Source: Fusicatenibacter_A intestinipullorum
Lineage (GTDB): Bacteria; Bacillota; Negativicutes; Acidaminococcales; Acidaminococcaceae
Length of the DNA stretch: 21,580 nucleotides
Assembly: GCA_019117495.1 (NCBI GenBank)
Contig: DWZP01000016.1
Location: 1-21,580, forward strand
Direction: 5' to 3'
Shown here: positions 7,902 through 15,629 of the stretch, in pieces
Numbering within the stretch: position 1 is the stretch's first letter
How the letters are laid out: the number at the start of each line of letters is the position of its first letter
Translations under genes and position numbers: made by a program
The notes under the pieces: model-generated
What the model saw: the letters and a program-made list of their open reading frames with translations, nothing else
Database searches by the model: none
What the model was told of the DNA's origin: nothing

Positions 7902-8213
7902 ATGTACGCAGTTATTAAAACCGGCGGTAAACAGTACCGTGTTGCTGAAGGCGATGTATTGAACGTTGAAAAACTGAATGCAGAAGCCGGCAGCGAAGTA
8001 GTATTTGACGAAGTTCTTACCGTAGTTAACGATGCTGATGTTAAAATCGGCCAGCCTGTAGTTGAAGGCGCAAAAGTTACTGCTAAAGTTGTAGAGCAGG
8101 GCAAAGGCGAAAAAATCCTCGTTTTCAAATACAAAGCTAAATCCAACTACCGTAAACGCCAGGGCCACCGTCAGCCGTTTACTAAAGTAGAAATCTCCAA
8201 AATTGAAGCATAA
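7902..8213 (+). CDS. rplU: 50S ribosomal protein L21
   Basis: Large-subunit ribosomal protein L21, 103 residues, normal length. It begins MYAVIKTGGKQYRVAEGD, the family's hallmark N terminus, and ends in the basic KSNYRKRQGHRQPFTKVEI stretch that binds 23S rRNA. Start codon is fixed by AGGGAGGT eight bases upstream. First gene of the rplU-prp-rpmA operon; its stop overlaps the prp start by one base, so the two are translationally coupled. Probably autoregulated through the preceding leader RNA. Confidence 0.98.
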   Translation: MYAVIKTGGKQYRVAEGDVLNVEKLNAEAGSEVVFDEVLTVVNDADVKIGQPVVEGAKVTAKVVEQGKGEKILVFKYKAKSNYRKRQGHRQPFTKVEISKIEA

Positions 8214-8539
8214 TGGTTAAAGTCAGTATTTACCGTGATAAAAACGGAAATATTACTTCTTATGAGGTAGCAGGGCATGCCGGAGCGGCAGAAGAGGACG
8301 GTTACGACCTTGTCTGCAATTCGGTTTCCGTACTGACTCAGGCTCCGCTTATCGGTTTGGAGCGTTATTTAAAACTTAAGCCGCAGTACACAGTTGATGA
8401 AGAAAGCGGCATCTTTACATTAAAACTTGACCGGGCGGACAGCAATACACAGGCAATACTTGAAACAATGGTTCTGGCATTGCAGAGTGTAGAGCGGCAG
8501 TTTCCGCAGTATGTCAAAGTGAAAGACACCAGGAGGTGA
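8213..8539 (+). CDS. prp: Ribosomal-processing cysteine protease Prp
   Basis: Cysteine protease (YsxB family) that removes the N-terminal extension of L27 before it enters the ribosome, an essential step in Bacillota such as Staphylococcus aureus. The 108-residue protein has the expected catalytic pair: H22 in GHAG and C35 in YDLVCNSVS, followed by the VSVLTQAP helix. ATG overlaps the rplU stop (TAATG). Its last codons contain the AGGAGGTGA ribosome site of rpmA, so it is locked between its neighbours. The partner substrate, extended L27, is the next gene. Confidence 0.95.
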   Translation: MVKVSIYRDKNGNITSYEVAGHAGAAEEDGYDLVCNSVSVLTQAPLIGLERYLKLKPQYTVDEESGIFTLKLDRADSNTQAILETMVLALQSVERQFPQYVKVKDTRR

Positions 8540-8545
8540 ATACCG

Positions 8546-8836
8546 ATGTTTGAACTGATTCTTCAATTACATGCTCATAAAAAAGGTACCGGCAGCTCCC
8601 ACAACGGACGTGACTCCAACTCTCAGCGCCTCGGCACCAAAGCACATGAAAGCCAGCTCGTTACCGCAGGCAGCATCATCGTTCGTCAGCGTGGTACCCG
8701 CTTCTATCCTGGCCACAATGTAGGCATGGGCAAAGATTACACCATTTATGCAATGGTTGAAGGTCGCGTTAAATTTGAACGCAAAGGCCGTGATAAACGC
8801 CAAATCAGCGTATATCCGGTTGAAGAAGCTATGTAA
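8546..8836 (+). CDS. rpmA: 50S ribosomal protein L27 with Prp-cleaved N-terminal extension
   Basis: Large-subunit protein L27, whose N terminus reaches the peptidyl transferase centre. The 96-residue product contains HKKGTGSSHNGRDSNSQRLG, the family signature. It carries a nine-residue extension MFELILQLH before AHKKG, equivalent to the S. aureus MLKLNLQFF extension cut before ASKKG by Prp. The predicted cut is between H9 and A10; the usual two phenylalanines before the cut are replaced by Leu-His. The ribosome site AGGAGGTGA (8531-8539) is a perfect Shine-Dalgarno and lies inside the prp end. Followed by a strong terminator, so it ends the operon. Confidence 0.97.
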   Translation: MFELILQLHAHKKGTGSSHNGRDSNSQRLGTKAHESQLVTAGSIIVRQRGTRFYPGHNVGMGKDYTIYAMVEGRVKFERKGRDKRQISVYPVEEAM

Positions 8837-8848
8837 TTTTGCTTATTA

Positions 8849-8881
8849 CCCCAAAGTTTTTGGCTTTGGGGTTTTATTTTT
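8849..8881 (+). terminator. Terminator of rplU-prp-rpmA
   Basis: Perfect 8-base stem CCCCAAAG (8849-8856) / CTTTGGGG (8864-8871), 7-base loop, then TTTTATTTTT. Classic intrinsic terminator 13 bases after the rpmA stop. Confidence 0.93.
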
Positions 8882-8956
8882 GCTTGATTATAATAAAAAT
8901 TATTTACTGCAAATGTGAATTATTTGTAATTTTGCTTTAATTTACAGCTTTTCTCC

Positions 8957-8985
8957 TTGAACAAAAGGTCAAAAAATGCTATGAT
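8957..8985 (+). promoter_or_regulatory. Promoter of trxA-trxB
   Basis: -35 TTGAAC (8957-8962), 17-base spacer, -10 TATGAT (8980-8985), about 40 bases before the trxA start. The 75 bases between the rpmA terminator and this promoter are AT-rich and hold nothing else recognisable. Confidence 0.8.
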
Positions 8986-9025
8986 TAAACCATGAGATAA
9001 GATAAATTTTTAAGGAGTGATATAA

Positions 9026-9334
9026 ATGGCAGCATTACATTTAAGCGCAGAAAATTTTAAACAGGAAGTATTGGAAGCAAAAGGCAAGGTTTTGGTAGAT
9101 TTTTTTGCAACCTGGTGCGGCCCCTGCCGTATGATGAGCCCGATTGTTGACCAGCTGGCCGATGAACTGGCAGATGTTAAGGTGTGCAAGGTTGATATTG
9201 ACCAGGCTGAGGCGCTGGCAACCGAATACGGCGTGGAAGTTGTGCCTACTTTTATTGTTTTTGAAAACGGAGAAGCAGTTAAAAGCGTAAGCGGCGTTAT
9301 GCCGAAACCTGTAATTTTGGATATGCTGAAATAA
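9026..9334 (+). CDS. trxA: Thioredoxin
   Basis: Small cytoplasmic dithiol-disulfide reductant of 102 residues. The active site WCGPC is at 30-34 in the usual FFATWCGPCRMMSPI context, with the cis-proline motif VVPTFIVF near residues 74-81. Preceded by AAGGAGTGA at 9013-9021. trxB follows nine bases after its stop, so the reductant and its reductase are made together. Confidence 0.97.
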   Translation: MAALHLSAENFKQEVLEAKGKVLVDFFATWCGPCRMMSPIVDQLADELADVKVCKVDIDQAEALATEYGVEVVPTFIVFENGEAVKSVSGVMPKPVILDMLK

Positions 9335-9343
9335 GGTGTTTTT

Positions 9344-10258
9344 ATGGCTGATAAAATGACGGATATTATTATTATCGGCGGCGGCACAGCCGGAATGACG
9401 GCAGCCGTTTATGCCGGGCGTGCCGGGCGCAGTGTTAAGGTGTTGGAACAGAGCATTCACGGCGGGCAGATTATTAATACCAGCCATGTGGAGAATTTTC
9501 CGGGCTTTGACAATATTGCCGGGTTTGAATTTGCAACGGCGCTGTATGACCAGGCTGTAAAATTTGGTGCTGAGTTTGTGTACGAAAAAGTTACCGGCAT
9601 TGAAAATGCCGACGGCTTTAAACGCGTGCTTACGGCAAACGGGCATTATGATGCCAAAGCCGTTATTATCGCAACCGGTGCGCGCCCGAGGCCGATTGGC
9701 GTTGCCGGTGAGGAAAAATTTGTAGGACGCGGCATTTCCTTTTGCGCAACGTGCGACGGCGCTTTTTACAAAGGAAAAACCGTTGCCGTTATCGGCGGCG
9801 GCAACACTGCGCTGGATGATGCGGTTGTGCTTTCGCAGCTTGCTGAAAAAGTTTACCTTATTCACCGCAGGCAGGAATTCCGTGCTGAAAAACAGCTGGT
9901 AGAAAAGGTACATAAACCTGAAAATATTGAGTTCATTCTCGATACCGTTGTAACGGGGCTGAAAGGCGATAAGCGCCTTGAAGGGCTGGAACTGGCAAAC
10001 AAAATTACCGGCGAAAAATCGGAACTTGCCGTGGACGGTGTTTTTGTAGCTATCGGCCAGATGCCGGAAAACGGTATGTTTAAAAATGTTGTTGAGGTTG
10101 ACGCTGGCGGTTATATTGTTGCCGGTGAGGACTGCAAAACAAGCTGCCCGGGCATTTTTGCCGCAGGTGACGGACGCACCAAAAAAGTACGCCAGCTTAC
10201 AACGGCTGCGGCAGATGGTACTGTTGCCGCACTTGCAGCAAGCGAATATATAGGTTAA
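9344..10258 (+). CDS. trxB: Thioredoxin-disulfide reductase
   Basis: FAD enzyme that passes electrons from NADPH to thioredoxin. The 304-residue length is typical of the low-Mr class. The FAD-binding GGGTAG is at 12-17, the redox-active CATC at 134-137, the NADPH-binding GGGNTA at 151-156 followed by HRRQEFRA (175-182), and the second FAD contact AAGDGRTKKVRQL near the C terminus, where most homologues have AAGDVR. The RRxxxR pattern suits NADPH. Second gene of the trxA-trxB operon, closed by a terminator at 10276. Confidence 0.95.
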   Translation: MADKMTDIIIIGGGTAGMTAAVYAGRAGRSVKVLEQSIHGGQIINTSHVENFPGFDNIAGFEFATALYDQAVKFGAEFVYEKVTGIENADGFKRVLTANGHYDAKAVIIATGARPRPIGVAGEEKFVGRGISFCATCDGAFYKGKTVAVIGGGNTALDDAVVLSQLAEKVYLIHRRQEFRAEKQLVEKVHKPENIEFILDTVVTGLKGDKRLEGLELANKITGEKSELAVDGVFVAIGQMPENGMFKNVVEVDAGGYIVAGEDCKTSCPGIFAAGDGRTKKVRQLTTAAADGTVAALAASEYIG

Positions 10259-10275
10259 AAATAATAATTCAATGC

Positions 10276-10312
10276 AAACGGTTCTGTTTAAAAGCAGAGC
10301 CGTTTATTTTTT
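10276..10312 (+). terminator. Terminator of trxA-trxB
   Basis: 11-base stem AAACGGTTCTG (10276-10286) / CAGAGCCGTTT (10295-10305), one T-G wobble, 8-base loop, then TATTTTTT. Confidence 0.88.
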
Positions 10313-10342
10313 CGCAAACTTCGGTAAACCCTTTTAAATTTA

Positions 10343-10374
10343 TAGTAAACCTGTTTACAAAGAATAGTTAACGT
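10343..10374 (+). promoter_or_regulatory. Possible second BirA-like operator half-pair
   Basis: TAGTAAACC (10343-10351), 14 bases, AGTTAACGT (10366-10374). This repeats the arm type and exact spacing of the better site at 10387-10418 and lies 44 bases upstream of it, over the -35 and spacer of the bioB promoter. Arms match the BirA consensus only partly. The same stretch also holds a compact palindrome GTAAACCTGTTTAC (10345-10358). Confidence 0.4.
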
Positions 10375-10382
10375 TGTATAAT
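10354..10382 (+). promoter_or_regulatory. Promoter of the biotin operon
   Basis: -35 TTTACA (10354-10359), 17-base spacer, perfect -10 TATAAT (10377-10382). Predicted start of transcription near 10389 falls inside the operator at 10387-10418. Confidence 0.85.
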
Positions 10383-10386
10383 GTGA

Positions 10387-10418
10387 TTGTTAACCAAAAT
10401 AGACAATAAGGTTTACGT
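10387..10418 (+). promoter_or_regulatory. BirA-type biotin operator
   Basis: Left arm TTGTTAACC (10387-10395) matches the Bacillota BirA half-site exactly as I know it; right arm GGTTTACGT (10410-10418) agrees in six of nine positions with GGTTAACAA; the spacer is 14 bases. It covers the predicted transcription start, the position expected for repression by biotinyl-AMP-loaded BirA. The right arm extends into the palindrome GTTTACGTAAAC (10411-10422). Confidence 0.75.
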
Positions 10419-10438
10419 AAACGGAGGGCAAAATTATT

Positions 10439-11425
10439 ATGAATTTTATTATTGAAGTGGCTGATAAAGTTTTAAACGGCGGAGAAGTAACCAGAGCCGA
10501 GGCAGAACGCTTAATAAATGTAAGTGATGACGATACAATGCTGCTTTTGGCAATGGCAGATAAAATCCGCCAGAAATATAACGGCAATGCTGTTGACTGC
10601 TGCGCTATTATTAATGGGCGCAGCGGGCGCTGCCCGGAAAACTGCAAATTCTGTGCGCAGTCCGCTCATTATCATACCGGTGTTAAAGAATATCCGCTGC
10701 TGAGCGAGCAGGAATTTGTTGACGCTGCCAAAAAAGCCAAAGCCGCAGGTGCGGTAAGGTTTTCAATTGTAACAAGCGGCAGGGGTCAAAGCAAGGCTGA
10801 TGATTTTGACAACATCTGCAAAGCCTTGAAACGTATTAAAGAAGAAGTTGGCATTGAGGTTTGCTGTTCTTTGGGCATTTTAACGGAGGAGCAGGCTTTT
10901 AAACTGAAAGAGCTTGGCGTAACGCGCTATCATTCCAATTTGGAAACCGCGCCCAGCCATTTCCCCGATATTTGCAGCACTCATACCTATGAAGATAAAA
11001 TGTTTACCATCCATAACGCGCAAAAAGCAGGCCTGCGTGTTTGCAGCGGCGGTATTTTCGGGCTGAACGAAACGCCGGAGCAGCGTGTGGAAATGGCGTT
11101 TGAACTGAAACGCCTTGGCATCGACAGTGTGCCGCTGAATCTTTTAACGCCGATTCCGGGAACTCCGTTTGAAAATAACAAACCTTTAAAACCTTTGGAA
11201 ATTCTGCGTGCTTACGCGGTTTTCCGTTTTATATTGCCGAAAGCGCTTATCCGCACCGCAGGCGGGCGTGAGGTTAACCTGCGCGATTTGCAGTGCCTGG
11301 CGTTAAACGGCGGGCTGAACGGCATTATGGTTGGCGGTTATTTAACTACTGGCGGCAGAAGCCCGGAAGCCGACAAAGTAATGATTAAAGATTTGGGACG
11401 TACTGTAACGCATCCGGTTTTGTGA
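10439..11425 (+). CDS. bioB: Biotin synthase
   Basis: Radical SAM enzyme that inserts sulfur into dethiobiotin, the last step of biotin synthesis. The 328-residue protein has the radical SAM cluster motif CPENCKFC with cysteines 65, 69 and 72, followed by AQSAHY, the usual BioB continuation. YHSNLETAPS and the later GGREV segment are also typical. GGAGGG (10423-10428) precedes the ATG by ten bases. First gene of the operon, so the terminal enzyme is encoded at the 5' end, directly under the BirA-type operator. bioW starts 12 bases after its stop. Confidence 0.96.
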   Translation: MNFIIEVADKVLNGGEVTRAEAERLINVSDDDTMLLLAMADKIRQKYNGNAVDCCAIINGRSGRCPENCKFCAQSAHYHTGVKEYPLLSEQEFVDAAKKAKAAGAVRFSIVTSGRGQSKADDFDNICKALKRIKEEVGIEVCCSLGILTEEQAFKLKELGVTRYHSNLETAPSHFPDICSTHTYEDKMFTIHNAQKAGLRVCSGGIFGLNETPEQRVEMAFELKRLGIDSVPLNLLTPIPGTPFENNKPLKPLEILRAYAVFRFILPKALIRTAGGREVNLRDLQCLALNGGLNGIMVGGYLTTGGRSPEADKVMIKDLGRTVTHPVL

Positions 11426-11437
11426 GGGGTGAGAGCT

Positions 11438-12208
11438 ATGCTTTACAGTGTAAAAATGCGTTCGGCACAGGGCGGAGCGCACGAAGAAGGCGGCAGGCAT
11501 ATTTCCGGCGCAGAGCGCATTTTGCCGGAAGAACAGCTTGATTATGCCGTGCTTACCATGCTGCACCGGGCGCGCGAGCATGAACGCGGACGTGCGGATT
11601 TTATCAGCTTAAAAGTGGAAGAAATAAAGCCGCAGGATATTGTTTATAAGCCGCTGTTAAGCTTCAGCACCTGCCAGGTAAAAACGGCGCAGGAAGGGCA
11701 CCGTGCGGCAGTTGCCGAGCTTGAGCGAGCCGGAGTGAAGCCTAAAGCCGCCCTTAAAGGGCTGGAAATGCTTGAAAACCTGCATGACAGCATGCGCGGT
11801 GCCATTGTTGTTGATTGTGAAAGCGGAATGCGTATTGACGGCATGGGCGAACGCGGCGTGCGTGCCAGCAAAATGGACTGCGTAAACAGCCGCGGTTATG
11901 ATGAATATATGCAGGCGCGCGGGCTGACAGGCGACCATGTGCGCGAAGCGCTGGTGCTGGCATCCAAGGTTGCCGGGGCAGAAGGCATGGTTGCGGAGCT
12001 GTGCTGGTCGGATGACCCATACTATGTTACAGGCTATGTTGCCTCGCCGCTTTATGGCTACCGCCGCATACCCGTAATGAAGGAACGCGGCAGCGGCATT
12101 GGCGGCAGGGTGTTTTTTGTGCGTCCGGGTACGTATATGAAAGAATTGATTAATTACCTTGAAGAACAGGTAGTGATGATACAAACCGAGGAGGCGCTGA
12201 CATGCTGA
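11438..12208 (+). CDS. bioW: 6-carboxyhexanoate--CoA ligase (pimeloyl-CoA synthetase)
   Basis: Activates free pimelate with ATP and CoA to pimeloyl-CoA, the entry point of this route. The 256-residue protein shows the BioW signature GGRHISGAER (18-27), a conserved RGVRASKMD segment in the middle, and YYVTGYVASPLYGYRRIP near the C terminus. ATG at 11438 is chosen over an in-frame GTG at 11429 because AGGGGTGAG (11425-11433) sits before it. Its end overlaps the bioF start by seven bases, implying translational coupling. With BioW present and no BioC, BioH or BioI in the window, pimelate itself must come from elsewhere. Confidence 0.93.
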   Translation: MLYSVKMRSAQGGAHEEGGRHISGAERILPEEQLDYAVLTMLHRAREHERGRADFISLKVEEIKPQDIVYKPLLSFSTCQVKTAQEGHRAAVAELERAGVKPKAALKGLEMLENLHDSMRGAIVVDCESGMRIDGMGERGVRASKMDCVNSRGYDEYMQARGLTGDHVREALVLASKVAGAEGMVAELCWSDDPYYVTGYVASPLYGYRRIPVMKERGSGIGGRVFFVRPGTYMKELINYLEEQVVMIQTEEALTC

Positions 12209-13374
12209 CAGAACGCCTGCAGAAAGAATTGGAGGAAACTTATGCCAAAGGGTTAAGACGTACTGTTGACGGGTTGCGTTTTAAAACTGCGGTACGCGCC
12301 GAAGATGAAAACGGCAAAGAATATCTTGTGTTTGCAAGCAATAACTACCTTGGGCTTACCCATGCGCCGGAGGTACAGCGGGCTGCGGCAGAAGCGGTAC
12401 GCTGGGGAACGGGCAGCACGGGCAGCCGCCTTACAACAGGCGCGGCGTTTGAAACCGGCGAACTGGAAAAAGAACTGGCGGAATTTAAACACGCCGAAAG
12501 AGCGCTGGTGTTTAATACCGGTTATATGACCAATTTAGGAGTGCTGTTTGCCCTGGTTAAACCGGGCGATGTTGTTTTCAGCGACGAGCTGAACCATGCC
12601 AGCATTATTGATGGCTGCCGCATTGCCCGTGCACAGGTTGTTGTTTACAAACATAACGATATGCAGGATTTGGAGCGGCTGCTTAAAGAAACTCCTGCCG
12701 CTGGCGAGCGTTTTATAGTTACGGACGGCGTTTTCAGTATGGACGGCGATATTGCCAATTTGCCGGAGCTTGTGCGCCTGAAAGAAAAATACGGAGCCTG
12801 CCTGATGGTTGACGATGCCCACGGTGTTGGCGTTATAGGCGCGGACGGCAGCGGTACGGCAGCTTATTACAACATGCCGGGCACAATTGATTTACAGGTT
12901 GGCACATTAAGCAAAGCGCTGGCGGCGGAAGGCGGTTATGTTGCTGCCAATAAAACAATTATTGAATACCTTATTAATAAATCGCGACCGTTTATTTTTT
13001 CCACCGCGCTGCCTGCCTGCGTAACGGCGGCGCCTCTGGCTGCTTTGCGCCTGCTGCGGCAAAAGCCGGAACAATACGTTGGCAGGCTGAAGAAAAATGC
13101 GGCATTGATGCGTAGGCTGCTGCAAGAGGAAGGCTTTGAGATAATCGAAGGCGTAACTCCCATAGTGCCGGTGCTTACCGGCAGCAGTGAAAAAACCATG
13201 CGGTTTATGGCGGCACTTTTGGAGGCAGGCATTATGGTTTCGGGCATACGCCCGCCAACGGTGCCGGAAGGCACAAGCCGCCTGCGTGTAACGGTAACCG
13301 CTGCGCATACCGAAGCAGAAATAGAACTGGCTGCAAAAACAATGGGCAGAATTTGGCGTAAATTAAATGCGTAA
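12202..13374 (+). CDS. bioF: 8-amino-7-oxononanoate synthase
   Basis: PLP enzyme joining pimeloyl-CoA and L-alanine to give 8-amino-7-oxononanoate (KAPA). The 390-residue alpha-oxoamine synthase has SNNYLGL (46-52), GSTGSR (71-76), the PLP-contact DDAHGVG (204-210) and the Schiff-base lysine K238 in GTLSKAL. The ATG overlaps the bioW stop, and GAGGAG upstream lies within bioW. As a family, 2-amino-3-ketobutyrate CoA ligase is similar, but the operon context settles the role. Confidence 0.95.
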   Translation: MLTERLQKELEETYAKGLRRTVDGLRFKTAVRAEDENGKEYLVFASNNYLGLTHAPEVQRAAAEAVRWGTGSTGSRLTTGAAFETGELEKELAEFKHAERALVFNTGYMTNLGVLFALVKPGDVVFSDELNHASIIDGCRIARAQVVVYKHNDMQDLERLLKETPAAGERFIVTDGVFSMDGDIANLPELVRLKEKYGACLMVDDAHGVGVIGADGSGTAAYYNMPGTIDLQVGTLSKALAAEGGYVAANKTIIEYLINKSRPFIFSTALPACVTAAPLAALRLLRQKPEQYVGRLKKNAALMRRLLQEEGFEIIEGVTPIVPVLTGSSEKTMRFMAALLEAGIMVSGIRPPTVPEGTSRLRVTVTAAHTEAEIELAAKTMGRIWRKLNA

Positions 13375-13393
13375 AGCGAAAGAAGGTTTTGGC

Positions 13394-14134
13394 ATGAAAG
13401 CAATCGGTATAACCGCAACGGATACGGAATTTGGCAAAACGGTAGTAAGTTCCTGCCTGGCAGCGGGGTTTAAATATTTGGGCTTTGATATGGGCGTGTT
13501 TAAACCGGCGGCCTCCGGCTGCGTGCGTACGGCAGAAGGCAGGCTTGTTTCGGAAGATGCGGAACTGCTTATTAAAGGTGCGGGGCTTACAATGGCTCAG
13601 CACGACGAGGTTGTGCCTTATGTTCTGGAAGCGGCACTGGCACCGGCAGAAGCCTCCAAGCTTGCTGGCGTTAAATTAGAGCCTGCCGTCATGAAAAAAG
13701 CGGCTGCGAAGATGATAAGCTCCCATGAACTGACAGTTGTGGAAGGCGTGGGCGGAATTTCCGCACCGCTTACGGATAATTACCTTGTAAAAGATTTTTT
13801 CTGCGATATGAAGCTGCCGGTAATAATTGTTGTTAAACCGCTTTTGGGCAATGTAAACCACGCTGTTTTAAGCGCTTATTACGCACAGCACGAAGGCTTG
13901 AAGGTACTGGGCTTTATTGTTAACGGCTGGAACGAAGAAAATGCCGGTGTTTTGGAACGCAGCAACCTTTATTACTACGAAAAATTAACAGGGCTGCCTG
14001 TTTTGGGCAAACTTCCTGTTTTAAATAAAGAACTTTTAACCGGCGCGGATATGAAGGAAGCAGGCAAAATTGCCGCAGCGAATATAGATTTACAGCGCAT
14101 TTATAAACTGTTGGGAGATAGCGAAAATGAATAA
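13394..14134 (+). CDS. bioD: Dethiobiotin synthetase
   Basis: ATP- and CO2-dependent enzyme closing the ureido ring of dethiobiotin. The 246-residue protein starts with a P-loop TDTEFGKTVV (9-18; most homologues have GTDT before the P-loop and VGKT in it), has FKPAASG at 37-43 and the conserved VEGVGGISAPL near 115-125. ATG at 13394 is taken because GAAAGAAGG (13378-13386) lies seven bases before it; an earlier ATG at 13367 would overlap bioF and has no site. Its end overlaps the bioA start by eight bases. Confidence 0.94.
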   Translation: MKAIGITATDTEFGKTVVSSCLAAGFKYLGFDMGVFKPAASGCVRTAEGRLVSEDAELLIKGAGLTMAQHDEVVPYVLEAALAPAEASKLAGVKLEPAVMKKAAAKMISSHELTVVEGVGGISAPLTDNYLVKDFFCDMKLPVIIVVKPLLGNVNHAVLSAYYAQHEGLKVLGFIVNGWNEENAGVLERSNLYYYEKLTGLPVLGKLPVLNKELLTGADMKEAGKIAAANIDLQRIYKLLGDSENE

Positions 14135-15518
14135 ATGGGAAGAACTCGATAAAAAATATATCTGGCATCCTTTTACGCAAATGAAAGGCTGGGTTGAAAA
14201 CCCGCAGCTTGTTATTGAACGCGGCAACGGCGTAAAACTGTACGATACCGAAGGGCGCGGCTATTATGACGGTATTTCCAGCCTGTGGGTAAATATCCAC
14301 GGTCACCGCCGCAGGGAAATTGATGACGCCATTAAAGCGCAGATTGATAAAATTTCCCATTCTACTTTGCTGGGGCTTATTAACCAGCCTTCGGCAGAAT
14401 TTGCGGAAAAACTTGTGGAGATTACGCCGGAAGGATTAAATAAAGTTTTTTATTCGGATGACGGTTCTACCGCGGTTGAAGCTGCCGTTAAAATAGCTTT
14501 TCAATACTGGCAGTTTAAAGGCAGGCCCGAAAAACAGCAGTTTATCAATCTCGGCGATTCTTACCACGGCGATACGGTAGGTGCCGTAAGCGTCGGCAAT
14601 ATCGACGTGTTCCATAAAGTTTACAATCAGCTTTTATTTGCCACTAAAAAAATGACCTGCCCGTCTTTTTATCACAGCAAACTGGGGATTAAAACTGAAG
14701 AAGAATTTTTAAAATACCTGCTTGACGAGCTTGAAACTTATTTAAAAGAAAATGCCAGCCACGTTGCAGCCATGATTATTGAACCTTTGGTGCAGGCTGC
14801 CGCTGGCATGCTTATGCAGCCGAAGGGCTATATTAAGGGCGTACGCGAGCTTACCAAAAAATACGGCGTGCTGTTAATTGTGGATGAAGTTGCCACCGGC
14901 TTTGGGCGTACCGGTAAAATGTTTGCCTGCGAACATGAAGGCGTACTGCCTGATTTAATGTGCATGTCCAAAGGCATTACCGGCGGTTACCTGCCGCTTG
15001 GCGCAACCATGGTTACGGATGAAATTTACAATGCTTTTTTGGGCGAGCCGGAAGAATACAAAACTTTTTACCACGGGCATTCCTATACCGGCAACCCGTT
15101 GGCTTGTGCGGCAGGTCTGGCCGGGCTTGAAATTTTTGCCAAAGATAAAGTTATTGCAGGTTTGCCTCCCAAAATGGCAGTTATTGAAAAATATATGGAA
15201 AAATTCGGCAAAATGCAGTATGTAGGCAACGCAAGGCAGTGCGGCATGCTGGCTGGCGTTGAGCTTATGCGCGATAAGGAAAACAAAGTTCCGTTTGACC
15301 CGGCACTTTTAATTGCCGGCGGTATTTGCCAGAATGCGCGCAAATATGGTTTGATAGTCCGCAATATCGGCGATGTAATTATTTTTATGCCGCCTCTGGC
15401 AAGCACGGCTGAGCAGATTGAAGAAATGCTCGGCATGCTTGAAAAATCCATGGCGGAAGTATTTGAGAAAATTGCAGGCGGCAGCAAAGTGGATTTTTCC
15501 GACCCTTGCGCTTTTTAA
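14127..15518 (+). CDS. bioA: Adenosylmethionine-8-amino-7-oxononanoate aminotransferase
   Basis: PLP aminotransferase converting KAPA to 7,8-diaminopelargonate. The 463-residue class III enzyme begins with the BioA signature IWHPFTQMKGW (12-22), has GISSLWVNIHGH (49-60), the cofactor aspartate D253 in DEVATGFGRTGK, and the Schiff-base lysine K282 in MSKGITGGYLPLGAT. The Bacillus-like IWHPFTQM form occurs in enzymes using either S-adenosylmethionine or lysine as amino donor, so the donor is not settled by sequence. It overlaps the end of bioD and closes the operon before a terminator. Confidence 0.94.
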   Translation: MNKWEELDKKYIWHPFTQMKGWVENPQLVIERGNGVKLYDTEGRGYYDGISSLWVNIHGHRRREIDDAIKAQIDKISHSTLLGLINQPSAEFAEKLVEITPEGLNKVFYSDDGSTAVEAAVKIAFQYWQFKGRPEKQQFINLGDSYHGDTVGAVSVGNIDVFHKVYNQLLFATKKMTCPSFYHSKLGIKTEEEFLKYLLDELETYLKENASHVAAMIIEPLVQAAAGMLMQPKGYIKGVRELTKKYGVLLIVDEVATGFGRTGKMFACEHEGVLPDLMCMSKGITGGYLPLGATMVTDEIYNAFLGEPEEYKTFYHGHSYTGNPLACAAGLAGLEIFAKDKVIAGLPPKMAVIEKYMEKFGKMQYVGNARQCGMLAGVELMRDKENKVPFDPALLIAGGICQNARKYGLIVRNIGDVIIFMPPLASTAEQIEEMLGMLEKSMAEVFEKIAGGSKVDFSDPCAF

Positions 15519-15534
15519 TCAGCCTCCATTTCCA

Positions 15535-15572
15535 GCGCTCTTGTTACAGGGCGCCTTTTATTTTTATTTTTT
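15535..15572 (+). terminator. Terminator of the biotin operon
   Basis: 7-base stem GCGCTCT (15535-15541) / AGGGCGC (15548-15554) with one T-G wobble and a 6-base loop, then a long T-rich run CTTTTATTTTTATTTTTT. Confidence 0.88.
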
Positions 15573-15584
15573 GTTGCAGGTGTA

Positions 15585-15593
15585 TGGTATAAT
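15585..15593 (+). promoter_or_regulatory. Extended -10 promoter of rapZ-yvcK-whiA
   Basis: TGG followed by perfect TATAAT (15588-15593), an extended -10. The -35 position falls in the terminator T-run and has no good box. Lies 37 bases before the rapZ start. Confidence 0.65.
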
Positions 15594-15629
15594 AAAAATG
15601 ATACACAGCAAGTTTTGGCGGTGATGATA

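Noticed and set aside
9041..9913. Long minus-strand frame of 290 codons opposite trxA and trxB
   Set aside because: Fully antisense to two certain genes, low-complexity composition, and no domain I recognise.
10258..10439. Riboswitch before the biotin genes
   Set aside because: The interval is filled by a terminator, promoter and operator arms; too little room remains between the predicted start of transcription and bioB for a structured leader.
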